Part shown: piece by piece, positions 20,716 through 28,332 of the stretch | Layout of the letters: the number at the start of each line of letters is the position of its first letter | Position numbering within the stretch: position 1 is the stretch's first letter | Assembly: GCA_020072585.1 (NCBI GenBank) | Contig: JAIQGL010000031.1 | Span: 38,398-102,397 of the forward strand | DNA: 64,000 nucleotides | Reading direction: 5' to 3' | DNA from: Terriglobia bacterium | GTDB taxonomy: Bacteria; Acidobacteriota; Terriglobia; Terriglobales; Acidobacteriaceae | Program-made: the position numbers and the translations under genes | Notes under the pieces: generated by a model | What the model was told of the DNA's origin: nothing | The model's input: only the letters and a program-made list of their open reading frames with translations | Databases searched by the model: none

Positions 20716-23082
20716 CTAGTTTACAGTGACCGTGGTCTGCGAGCCCAGCACGTCCAACGGCTGGTTCTGGCTGTTACGCGCGCCCGGAGTAGAAATGGAA
20801 ATGGTCCCCGTCCCCTTGGACTTTGCCGTGAACACCAGGTTAAAGACGGTACCGTCACCGGAAACGCCTTGCGATCCCGGAGGACGTTGTGCCGTGATCT
20901 GTAGTTTTCCGGTGGAGGGATCGTCGCGATGCAGCAACACAACATTCTGTCCGTCTTTGGCCAGGAAGTCGCCATTGGTTACGTTCACGAACTGGAGAAT
21001 TGCGGGATCATAGCTGATCAATATGGGCACGGACGCAATGTCCTGCCCATGCGAGAGCTGAACGGTGAGAGACAGCATGCTTCCCTGCTGCTGGGTAAGC
21101 GTGCCTGGCTCCAGTCTTAATCCAACCTGACCTGCCTTGAGCGTCTGCGGGGCGGCAGGGGTGCTGGTTGGCGGTGGTGTAGTCTGTTGCGGCGTCTGCT
21201 GCTGTGGCGACGGTTGCCCCGGCGGCTGCACGAGAGCTGGCTGCTGGCGGCTTGGCGTAGCCGGCACTACACCTGCCGGCTGCTGTGCTGCATTGGCCGC
21301 GGCCGGAGTTGCTGCCGCTGGCGGCGTCGGTTTGTTTGCCATGCGCAGATCAATGCCGCTGCCGGTGCCCACGTCAAAGGTGCGGCGATTCAAATCCGAT
21401 AGCTCTTGCGAGCGCACGATGTGCGGCACCAGCAGGAACACAAGCTCGTTGGTGATGTGCTCTTTCTGCGTTGAGGTGAACAGATATTTCAAGATGGGGA
21501 TTTGCCCCAGAAACGGTGTGCCGCCGGTGGTGCTGGTGTCCTGTTGCTCCAGGATTCCGCCGAGAAGGTTGGTTTCGCCGTCCAGCAAGCGAATGGTGTG
21601 CTCCACTTTGCGCGTGCTGATAATGGGCTGGGTAATTCCGCCGATGGTCTGCGAGCCGTTCAGGTTTGAGATTTCCATGGAAATCTTCAGCGTAACCTGG
21701 CCGTCAGGATGCACACGCGGCGTGATTTCCATTTTTACGCCGACGTCTGTATAGGTGAACTGTGTATTCACGCCCACCGCGCCCACTGCCGTACCTACGC
21801 CCAGCGGCGTACCGAACGAACCGGTTGCAATCGGAATCTTGTCCGCGATGGTGAGCGTGGCTTTCTCATTGTCCGTGGCGCGGATTTTCGGGTTCTGCAT
21901 GATCTTGGTGTCAGCGTCAGAGAACAGAGCAACAGCCTTCACCGAATCGATCGTGACCGCGTAATTCGTGGAGTTAAGATGCTGGAGGTCGTTGAAGTTC
22001 AAAGTTGAGGAGGTGGAAGTGCCGCCTGAAGTCGTGGATCCGGTAGTGCCCTGCAAGGCCACGGTGGCGTTCTGCGGCGGCGTAATGCCCAGGTTGCGAA
22101 GCTTGTCTCGCCGTACCTGCGCCACCCACACATCCACAATCACTTCCGGCTTTGACTTATCAATGTCGTCGATCATCTTGGAGGCCAGGGCCAGCTGGTC
22201 CGGCGTGCCTTTAACGACGATGGCGCTCTGTGACGGTATCTGTTGAATACGCTGGACCTCAAGCACCGTGCGGATCGCGTTCACAATGTCCTGCAAATCG
22301 GTGGGGCCGGAGACGTTTCCCAGATAAAAAGTTTTTACCACGTTCTGTTCCAGCTCGCGGCGCTTCGCCTGCGTATCCTGGGCAACAAAAATCGTGTTCG
22401 GCGTGACCGGACGCCAGAAGGTGCGTGACTCCAGCGCAATGATGTCCAGCGCTTCCTGTAGGCTTACTTTTTGCAGTTTGATGGTGAGGCGGCGGGAAGT
22501 GTAGTCAGGATCAAACAATACGTTAATGCCCGCCAGCTTGCCGATGGTTTCATATTCCACTTTGGAATCTTCCCCGGTCATTTCCAGTGCGCTGATGGGC
22601 GAATCAGGAAACTGGGCCAGGGCCACCGGAGAGCTGGCGCCTTCCAGCCGCTTGCGCAGCGGATCGTCTTCATCATGCTTCTGCGGGCTTGAAAGGGCCT
22701 GGCCGCCCGGCGATGTTCCCTTCTGCATCATCAGCTCTGTGCGCCGGACTTCCTGCGCCGCCAGATCGTTGCTGGGATCCACTTCAATTGCCTGCTGGAA
22801 CAGGGCGAGCGCGTCCGCCAGTTTGCCCTGGTCGCGCAGCTTCTGCCCGCGTTTGATCTTGCTGGCGGCAGAGAGCATGCGTGTGCGCTCAAAAGGCACG
22901 CGGTATTTCAGCTCTTCCGGTTTTTGCTGATAGGCGGCCTTGTAAAAGTCATACGCGGCTTCATAGTCCTGCCGCGCCTCCGCCTTTGCCCCTTTTTGAA
23001 ACAGGGATTTGGCAGACTCCGCGGCGGACAAAAATGCCGCAAAAAGAAACAATACTGTGAGGGTTGCTGTTACCTTCCTCAT
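20716..23082 (-). CDS. Secretin with C-terminal cohesin-like domain
   Basis: 788 aa. Signal peptide, then TPR-like repeats (about residues 25-140), an STN/N0-type domain (about 175-230), an N1/NolW region (NVVKTFYLGNVSGPTDLQDIV), and a secretin channel domain (about 370-570; VHPDGQVTLKISMEI and LLDGETNLLGGIL ... VFLLVPHIV). After a Pro/Gln-rich linker (about 600-650) comes a C-terminal beta domain of about 125 residues like cohesin (VPILISYDPAILQFVNV, GTVFNLVFTAK). It forms an outer membrane pore for a type II or type IV pilus-like system, and the cohesin part is probably exposed in the periplasm or outside. It leads an operon with two pseudopilins; no ATPase or inner-membrane gene is in the window. 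Confidence 0.9.
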   Translation of the reverse strand: MRKVTATLTVLFLFAAFLSAAESAKSLFQKGAKAEARQDYEAAYDFYKAAYQQKPEELKYRVPFERTRMLSAASKIKRGQKLRDQGKLADALALFQQAIEVDPSNDLAAQEVRRTELMMQKGTSPGGQALSSPQKHDEDDPLRKRLEGASSPVALAQFPDSPISALEMTGEDSKVEYETIGKLAGINVLFDPDYTSRRLTIKLQKVSLQEALDIIALESRTFWRPVTPNTIFVAQDTQAKRRELEQNVVKTFYLGNVSGPTDLQDIVNAIRTVLEVQRIQQIPSQSAIVVKGTPDQLALASKMIDDIDKSKPEVIVDVWVAQVRRDKLRNLGITPPQNATVALQGTTGSTTSGGTSTSSTLNFNDLQHLNSTNYAVTIDSVKAVALFSDADTKIMQNPKIRATDNEKATLTIADKIPIATGSFGTPLGVGTAVGAVGVNTQFTYTDVGVKMEITPRVHPDGQVTLKISMEISNLNGSQTIGGITQPIISTRKVEHTIRLLDGETNLLGGILEQQDTSTTGGTPFLGQIPILKYLFTSTQKEHITNELVFLLVPHIVRSQELSDLNRRTFDVGTGSGIDLRMANKPTPPAAATPAAANAAQQPAGVVPATPSRQQPALVQPPGQPSPQQQTPQQTTPPPTSTPAAPQTLKAGQVGLRLEPGTLTQQQGSMLSLTVQLSHGQDIASVPILISYDPAILQFVNVTNGDFLAKDGQNVVLLHRDDPSTGKLQITAQRPPGSQGVSGDGTVFNLVFTAKSKGTGTISISTPGARNSQNQPLDVLGSQTTVTVN

Positions 23083-23287
23083 ACGCTCCTGCTCACTTCT
23101 AGGCTTTGTCTAAGTCCTTCATTTTCATGCAAATGGTGGGGACAATCATCTATTGTCTTGCCCGAAATTAGACTTTTTCGGAAGCCAGATTATACACCTG
23201 ATCTGGTGCAATACATAGAACGACTTTCGTAAGTAAAATTTGCGCTGTGTTAGCATAAAAAGTTTGCCGTCAACCGCAAAAACTGCT

Positions 23288-23815
23288 ATGAGCCGCCAGA
23301 GCACTCATCAAATCGAGCCGAACAAGCCCAAGAACGTGAAACGCGATCCGGTGGCTTCAGGAGAACGCGACGCCACCTTCAATCGTGCGGCCGGACACAA
23401 CTATTTTCTTGAGGACAAGATTGAGGCGGGAATCGTACTGACCGGGTCTGAGGTCAAATCCGTCCGGGCGGGCCGGGCCAACCTGAAAGATGGTTATGCC
23501 CTGCTCAAGGACGGCGAGCTCTGGCTGCTTAACGCCCATATTGGCGCTTATGAAAATGCCGGCTATGCCGGTCACTCACCGGTCCGCACCCGCAAACTGC
23601 TTGTGCACGCCGCAGAGCTGCGCAAACTCCAGAGCAAGACACAACAGAAGGGTTACACCCTGGTTCCAACGCGCATGTACTTCAAAAACGGTAAGATCAA
23701 ATGTGAGATTGCCCTGGCCAAAGGCAAACAGAGCTGGGACAAACGTGAGACAGAACGCCGTCGCACGGCGGACAAGGAAGCCCGCGAGGCCGTTGCCCGC
23801 TCTCGTAAACAATAA
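23288..23815 (+). CDS. smpB: SsrA-binding protein SmpB
   Basis: 175 aa from ATG 23288. Binds tmRNA and rescues stalled ribosomes. Conserved FNRAAGHNYFLEDKIEAG, VLTGSEVKSVRAG and the basic C-terminal tail WDKRETERRRTADKEARE. A longer frame begins 48 nt upstream but family members start near the Lys-rich NVKRDP. A ~20-residue polar N-terminal extension remains. Divergent from the secretin operon; pepA follows after 61 bp. Confidence 0.95.
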   Translation: MSRQSTHQIEPNKPKNVKRDPVASGERDATFNRAAGHNYFLEDKIEAGIVLTGSEVKSVRAGRANLKDGYALLKDGELWLLNAHIGAYENAGYAGHSPVRTRKLLVHAAELRKLQSKTQQKGYTLVPTRMYFKNGKIKCEIALAKGKQSWDKRETERRRTADKEAREAVARSRKQ

Positions 23816-23876
23816 GTCACGTAAACAAATAACCACCCGCATTTATTCATCGATAGGAGCCCAAGAGAACGCCACC

Positions 23877-25370
23877 ATGGATACACGCCTGATCGCTCAA
23901 AATCCTGCTGAAGTTGAGACTGATTGTCTGGTCGCCTTTGCCCTGGACCACGGCACCAAAGAAAAGAGTGAGCCCAGGCTCACCGTGAAAGATGCGGCAC
24001 TGGAAAAAGCCGTGGCTGATCTGGTGGCCAGCGGTGAGGTCACCGGCAAGGCCTATGAAACGGTGTTGCTGCATCGCCCGCAGGGGCTTAAAGCGAAAAG
24101 GTTGCTGGTGGTAGGAGCGGGCAAAGGCAAGACTTTCAGCCATGCTGAGGTGCGCCGGGCCGCCGGCAGCGCGCTCCGTTGCCTGAAGCCCAAGATGATC
24201 AAGAGCTGCGCCATTGTTCTGCCGGAGCTCGCAACGGGAGCCGAGGACGCCGTGCGCTCCATCATTGAAGGCGCGCTGGTTGCCGACTTTGACCCTGACA
24301 CCTATCGCAGTGACCGCAAAGATTACAGCATGAAAGAAATCACTGTCGCGGCGCCTGCGGGATCCGACCAGGGCAAATTGCAGCAGGCATTGACGCAGGG
24401 ACGCATCATCGGCGAATCGCAAAACTTTACCCGCGAACTGGTGAACGAGCCCAGCAACAAGCTCACGCCCACCATGCTCGCCGATCGCGCCAAAAAGATG
24501 TGCGACAGCGTGGGCCTGAAGTGCGAACTCATGGGCCCGGCAAAAATCAGGGAGATGAAGATGGGCGCATTCTGGAGCGTGGCCCAGGGCTCCGAAGAAG
24601 AGCCCCGCCTCATTGTTATGCGATATGAGCCAGAAGGAGCGCCGGAAAAACCCGTGCTGGGCCTGGTTGGAAAAGGCGTTACATTCGATACCGGCGGCAT
24701 CTCCATCAAGCCTGCCGACGGCATGGAAAAGATGAAATACGACATGGCGGGCGGCGCGGCGATGATCGGCGCCATGCGCGCCATTGCCATGCTTAAGCCA
24801 AAAGTCAAAGTCATCGGCATTGTCTGCGCCACGGAAAACATGCCCAGCGGCACCGCGCAGAAACCGGGCGACGTACAGATTGCCATGTCCGGCAAATCCA
24901 TTGAGATCATTAATACGGATGCGGAAGGCCGGCTTGTGCTGGCAGACGGCCTGTTTTACGCGCGCACTCTTGGCTGCACACACCTGATTGACGCCGCCAC
25001 TCTTACCGGCGCTTGCGTGGTGGCGCTGGGTCACGCCAACGCCGGCGTCTTTGCCAACGATGAAGATGCGTACCAGCACTTTACCCGCGCGCTGCAACGG
25101 TCGGGCGAAAAATTCTGGCGTCTGCCTCTGGACCAGGAATATCTTGACCAGATCCGCTCCAATATCGCCGACCTGATGAACACCGGCGGACGCTACGGCG
25201 GCGCCAGTACCGCAGCCGTCTTTCTAAAAGAGTTTGTTGAGGATACGCCCTGGCTGCATCTGGACATCGCCGGGACAGCCTGGATGGACGAGAACAAAAG
25301 CTGGATCGCGAAAGGCCCTTCAGGGATCGCCGTGCGGAGTCTGGTGGAGTTTGTCAGGAGTTTTGAGTAA
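23877..25370 (+). CDS. pepA: Leucyl aminopeptidase (M17)
   Basis: 497 aa from ATG 23877 (MDTRLIAQNPAEVET). Zinc/manganese metallopeptidase that removes N-terminal residues in the cytoplasm. M17 signature NTDAEGRLVLAD, the metal-binding GKGVTFDTGGISIKP and KYDMAGGAA are intact. The N-terminal domain is about 170 residues, as usual. AGGAG lies 18 nt before the ATG. The open frame extends far upstream through smpB, but that part is a shadow of smpB. Followed by a hairpin terminator. Confidence 0.95.
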   Translation: MDTRLIAQNPAEVETDCLVAFALDHGTKEKSEPRLTVKDAALEKAVADLVASGEVTGKAYETVLLHRPQGLKAKRLLVVGAGKGKTFSHAEVRRAAGSALRCLKPKMIKSCAIVLPELATGAEDAVRSIIEGALVADFDPDTYRSDRKDYSMKEITVAAPAGSDQGKLQQALTQGRIIGESQNFTRELVNEPSNKLTPTMLADRAKKMCDSVGLKCELMGPAKIREMKMGAFWSVAQGSEEEPRLIVMRYEPEGAPEKPVLGLVGKGVTFDTGGISIKPADGMEKMKYDMAGGAAMIGAMRAIAMLKPKVKVIGIVCATENMPSGTAQKPGDVQIAMSGKSIEIINTDAEGRLVLADGLFYARTLGCTHLIDAATLTGACVVALGHANAGVFANDEDAYQHFTRALQRSGEKFWRLPLDQEYLDQIRSNIADLMNTGGRYGGASTAAVFLKEFVEDTPWLHLDIAGTAWMDENKSWIAKGPSGIAVRSLVEFVRSFE

Positions 25371-25403
25371 GAGATTTGGTAAATAGGTAAGTTGGTAAAT
25401 GAA

Positions 25404-25433
25404 AACCGACCCAAGCTTCGCACCGGGTCGGTT
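25404..25433. terminator. Hairpin terminator between pepA and TIR pseudogene
   Basis: AACCGACCC (25404-25412) pairs with GGGTCGGTT (25425-25433), then GTTCTGG. It can serve both converging genes; the T-tract is short. Confidence 0.5.
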
Positions 25434-25480
25434 GTTCTGGTGCTAGAGCACGTCACTCAATTCGGAATTGTAATCCTTAC

Positions 25481-25982
25481 TTAGGCCGTTTTCGTTTTGC
25501 CTGACCGCAAATCCCTCAGCAGCTTCGCAAATGCTGTCTGATAATGATCCTGCTCCTTCCATCGGCTAAAGTCCGGGATAAGGTATTCGCGAATCTCTAC
25601 TGCCAGGTCCTTCCCCAGATCGCCGTCAAAACACTCCCATTCGCGCAATTCGTCAAACGGCACCAGTGAAACCGGAAATAACACGTCTCTCTTTTCTTGC
25701 TTCTGGCGTTTTGCGGCCTTCCTGATCTCAGTCTTTACCCATTCGCTCTTCATGCTGTCCGGGGAGAGAATCAGCAGCAGCTTCTCATGCAAGCAAATCG
25801 CCTGGTCGATCTGCTCATAAAGTTTTTTCCCACCCTGGCCATCGTGCGGAGCAAACCAGCAGCGTACTCTTGTTTTGCAGGTCAGCATACAGCCGTTCCG
25901 CGAACAACTGGCCTTTAGATGAGTAGCTGATGAAGCAGGAATAGAACTCGATTGGCAACATAGCGGCCACCAGGGCCTTCAT
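25481..25982 (-). pseudogene. TIR-domain protein, frameshifted
   Basis: Two frames together give a TIR domain closely similar to that of the pentapeptide-TIR gene at 35619. The N-terminal frame reads FYSCFISYSSKGQLFAERLYADLQ; after about 25870 the homology continues in another frame with VRCWFAPHDGQGGKKL, EKLLLILSPDSMKSEWVKTE and SRWKEQDHYQTAFAKLLRDL. Compared with the intact copy, 2 nt are missing where the other gene has CAAGCCAACGG. The putative catalytic Glu (SEWVKTE) is kept. There are no pentapeptide repeats in front; the likely start is ATG 25982 (or GTG 26105), without a clear Shine-Dalgarno. Probably dead, unless the shift is a sequencing error. Confidence 0.75.
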
Positions 25983-26201
25983 ATTGCTAGAGGAAAAGCC
26001 GGAATGAGCAGAGCATCGCAGATTTTTATAGCAGATGACTAAAAGGCTCGTGTTGTGGGAACTGTTGAAATCACGACAGATTTTAATTTTGGTGACCAAC
26101 ACCACATCAAATCTCCCAAAAGGAACAAATGATAAGCCACAAGCAAGTTTTTATTGCGATGGCATTTTGAGTGGATTTTTCGTCGACAAGTTTTGTCATT
26201 A

Positions 26202-27194
26202 CTACCAATCCCATTCAACTATATAGGAGTTGCCGAGCGCTGGGTGTCTCACGGTCCAACGAAGTGTGTTAGGGACGGTTCTATCAATATCCCTTGGCGC
26301 AGGTTCAAAAGGATGTGCGCTTACGCCATCAACATTGGCATATTGCGCAAAATGAAAATTTTTTCCTGTTTTTGTGGGATTAAATTTGATTATAAGTGTT
26401 GTCTCTAGTGTAGGCTGAAAGATATCTAGATATAAGTCTTCGTGCGATGGATCGCTAAAAGAGCCATTCCGAACCGTTCTCATGTGCAAGGGGAATGGTA
26501 TGTCGAGCTTCTCATTACTTATATCGAACAAGACATCATATTTATTGTAGACAGGGCCACGGTTAACGTTGATAGTCACCTTTCGATAGGTAGGTGACGG
26601 GTGTGTCCTTGACGTAAATATTGGTTCTCCGCCTGAAGTTGCCACGCGCTTTGCAAAAACAAGGGCATCCTTCCGAACCCGCCGAACCATCATGTCAGTA
26701 TCCCACGTGACTTGACAACAATTTTCTTTATTAGCCCCATTTGCAGGTGTCCACTGAGAAAAATCCACGGTGTGCTTAGCCGAGACAACCTCGACCCCAG
26801 GGTAGATCTGCACGATGTTGTCATCCGGGAGTCTTCCGTTCCATTTACCCACAGCAGGTTGGGATCCAGCTTGCATACGGAAGGTTGCGTCAAGGAAGAT
26901 TACGATGACGATGAAACAAGCGATCATAAAAGCCAAGAACAAATAAAGGTGAATTCTCGCTCTGATCCATTCGCTGGCTGTCATTCCACCCTTAAGCGTT
27001 GGTCCCATCGCGATTCGCAGAGCCTGTTCCCGCCTTGATTCCGGAATATTTTTGAGTTTTTTAAGAATATTTCGCTGCCTAGTCACTGACCAAGCGATGG
27101 CAACAAACGCCCCAACCGAGATGCAATATGCAACCAATGCAAGCGGACTTGATGCCGCCGACGGTATAGCGTTAAAGATTCGGGACCAGTTCAT
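26202..27194 (-). CDS. Membrane protein of the left TIR cassette
   Basis: 330 aa; family not recognised. Two transmembrane segments (about residues 17-37 and 87-106: LYLFLAFMIACFIVIVIFLDA) are separated by a basic cytoplasmic loop. About 220 residues follow outside, beta-rich, with VWAKHTVDFS-like and VNRGPVYNKYDVLFDISNE sequence. ATG 27194 has TAGGAG 10 nt upstream. It precedes the TIR pseudogene on the same strand and is divergent from the HTH module. Base composition is lower in G+C than its neighbours, suggesting transfer. It has no clear homology with the membrane protein in the right cassette (34392). Confidence 0.65.
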   Translation of the reverse strand: MNWSRIFNAIPSAASSPLALVAYCISVGAFVAIAWSVTRQRNILKKLKNIPESRREQALRIAMGPTLKGGMTASEWIRARIHLYLFLAFMIACFIVIVIFLDATFRMQAGSQPAVGKWNGRLPDDNIVQIYPGVEVVSAKHTVDFSQWTPANGANKENCCQVTWDTDMMVRRVRKDALVFAKRVATSGGEPIFTSRTHPSPTYRKVTINVNRGPVYNKYDVLFDISNEKLDIPFPLHMRTVRNGSFSDPSHEDLYLDIFQPTLETTLIIKFNPTKTGKNFHFAQYANVDGVSAHPFEPAPRDIDRTVPNTLRWTVRHPALGNSYIVEWDW

Positions 27195-27207
27195 TGTTTA
27201 GTGACTC

Positions 27208-27426
27208 CTAGCTTTTTGGTTTTATACTACAGTTCAACGCAACTGGGCCGATTTTAGGCGTATGGTCAACAAATTCATCCATGTCGCAGGAGGCGACGAC
27301 TTGGCAATGATTTAACGTGTTGTGACACGCTGGGAGTATAAGGAAAGCAACTTCCTTGGCATGCTCCAACTGGCCTGCATCCTCATCCTTCTGCGGAGGG
27401 GTTTTTGAGATGCGCTCTAGCCGCAT
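27208..27426 (-). CDS. Possible small protein upstream of membrane gene
   Basis: 72 aa frame (ATG 27426) whose stop is 13 bp before the membrane protein start, so it would be in one operon. Contains four Cys (CHNTLNHC, ASCDMDEF, LNCS). There is no Shine-Dalgarno and no known relative; its 5' side abuts the promoter region of the divergent HTH gene. It may be chance. Confidence 0.25.
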   Translation of the reverse strand: MRLERISKTPPQKDEDAGQLEHAKEVAFLILPACHNTLNHCQVVASCDMDEFVDHTPKIGPVALNCSIKPKS

Positions 27427-27453
27427 TCTAACCCAACACCATAACGATACCAC

Positions 27454-27491
27454 TTGACATACCTTTATCTATATGTGACATTTGGGTCATA
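27454..27491 (+). promoter_or_regulatory. Promoter of HTH gene, copy 2
   Basis: TTGACA at 27454-27459, exactly 38 nt before ATG 27492 as in copy 1. The -10 is weak (GACATT at 17 nt spacing). No Shine-Dalgarno follows. Confidence 0.5.
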
Positions 27492-27797
27492 ATGAACCGA
27501 TACTCAACGCGTCAAGCCGCAACGAAACTCGGAATATCGCACAATACTTTGGCGCGTCACATCGCCTCCGGCAAACTTCCGGCGCCCGAGGCCATAATTC
27601 CCGGCATACGTCCAACGCATGTCTGGACAGAAGCCGAAATCGAACAGGTCCGCCAACTCCTGCCTAAGATCGCCAATGGCAGGAAAACCAGGTATGAGAA
27701 GCTGCGCAGGAAAGAGTCGCAGACGGGGGCGCCTGCGCTCCAAAAGAAGAAACAACCTAAAAAGAAGAGAACCACTACCAAAACGGCCAAAAGCTAA
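27492..27797 (+). CDS. HTH (excisionase/MerR-like) DNA-binding protein, copy 2
   Basis: 101 aa. HTH at residues 4-30 (YSTRQAATKLGISHNTLARHI), wing region ending HVWTEAEIEQVRQLLPK, then a long Lys/Thr-rich basic tail (about residues 65-101). Tail length varies between copies while the first 65 residues are conserved. ATG 27492 lies 38 nt after TTGACA. The leader and small-protein gene follow on the same strand; the membrane/TIR genes are divergent, 300 bp away. Role inferred: regulator of the module and perhaps of the divergent genes. Confidence 0.75.
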   Translation: MNRYSTRQAATKLGISHNTLARHIASGKLPAPEAIIPGIRPTHVWTEAEIEQVRQLLPKIANGRKTRYEKLRRKESQTGAPALQKKKQPKKKRTTTKTAKS

Positions 27798-27863
27798 CGG
27801 CTAAGAGACAAAAGCCAATGGCTGACCCCGCAAGCCTGACCTTGCGGGCAACACAAAGCTAAC

Positions 27864-27930
27864 GGGCTGCGCCCGGTGTACTCAGCACCGAACGCGCCCT
27901 AACCACACGACCTGCATGGAGGCAGGCAAT
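27864..27930 (+). promoter_or_regulatory. Two-hairpin RNA leader, copy 2
   Basis: Hairpin 1: GGGC (27864-27867) with GCCC (27896-27899), inner CCGGTG (27873-27878) with CACCG (27886-27890). Linker TAACCACA. Hairpin 2: CCTGC (27911-27915) with GCAGG (27922-27926), loop ATGGAG holding the GGAGG ribosome-binding site. ATG 27931 follows 4 nt later. Confidence 0.65.
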
Positions 27931-28245
27931 ATGGCTACAAATAAAGCTAAACGCTCCATCCACTTGACGCAACCCAACCCCAAACCCGCCGCACCCGCGC
28001 CGGTGAAGCCCCACGTTTATTACACCATTGCTGAATTGAACGCCGGACTGGAAAAGGCCATCCACAACCTGCACATGCTCCAGAGCAACGGCATGTTCGG
28101 CGCTTCCGACCTGGCCGAGATGTACCGCGCTCTTCGTGGCATTCACGCGCGTGCCAACAGACAGTTGATCATGGCCTTGAACGAGCGCGAAACCGCCAAC
28201 GCCGCCCACTTCCAACCGCCTCGCATTGAGCCGGAAAGCCACTAA
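27931..28245 (+). CDS. Small helical repeat-module protein, copy 2
   Basis: 104 aa, unrecognised family. Basic N-terminus (MATNKAKRSIHL), a Pro-rich stretch, then two helices: IAELNAGLEKAIHNLHML and ASDLAEMYRALRGIHARAN, then MALNERETANA. Nearly identical to copy 3 (33498-33830). The start is ATG 27931, because GGAGG is 8 nt upstream and the protein begins as in the other copies; an ATG at 27916 lies inside the leader hairpin loop. Ends in a shared terminator. Confidence 0.72.
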   Translation: MATNKAKRSIHLTQPNPKPAAPAPVKPHVYYTIAELNAGLEKAIHNLHMLQSNGMFGASDLAEMYRALRGIHARANRQLIMALNERETANAAHFQPPRIEPESH

Positions 28246-28287
28246 GACCAGTTTCAGAGTTGCCGAAAAACCCAGCGGCAGAAAAAA

Positions 28288-28316
28288 GGCGCATGCAAAA
28301 ATGCATGCGCCTTTTT
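28288..28316 (+). terminator. Terminator after module copy 2
   Basis: GGCGCATGC/GCATGCGCC hairpin with A-tract before and TTTTT after. The same hairpin follows copy 3. Confidence 0.8.
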
Positions 28317-28332
28317 CAAGCTTACTTGCTGT

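Noticed and set aside
23490..23876. Extension of pepA through smpB
   Set aside because: SmpB is intact in its own frame and pepA has a standard start at 23877.
23847..25097. 416-codon minus-strand frame
   Set aside because: Antisense to pepA, which has the M17 signature.
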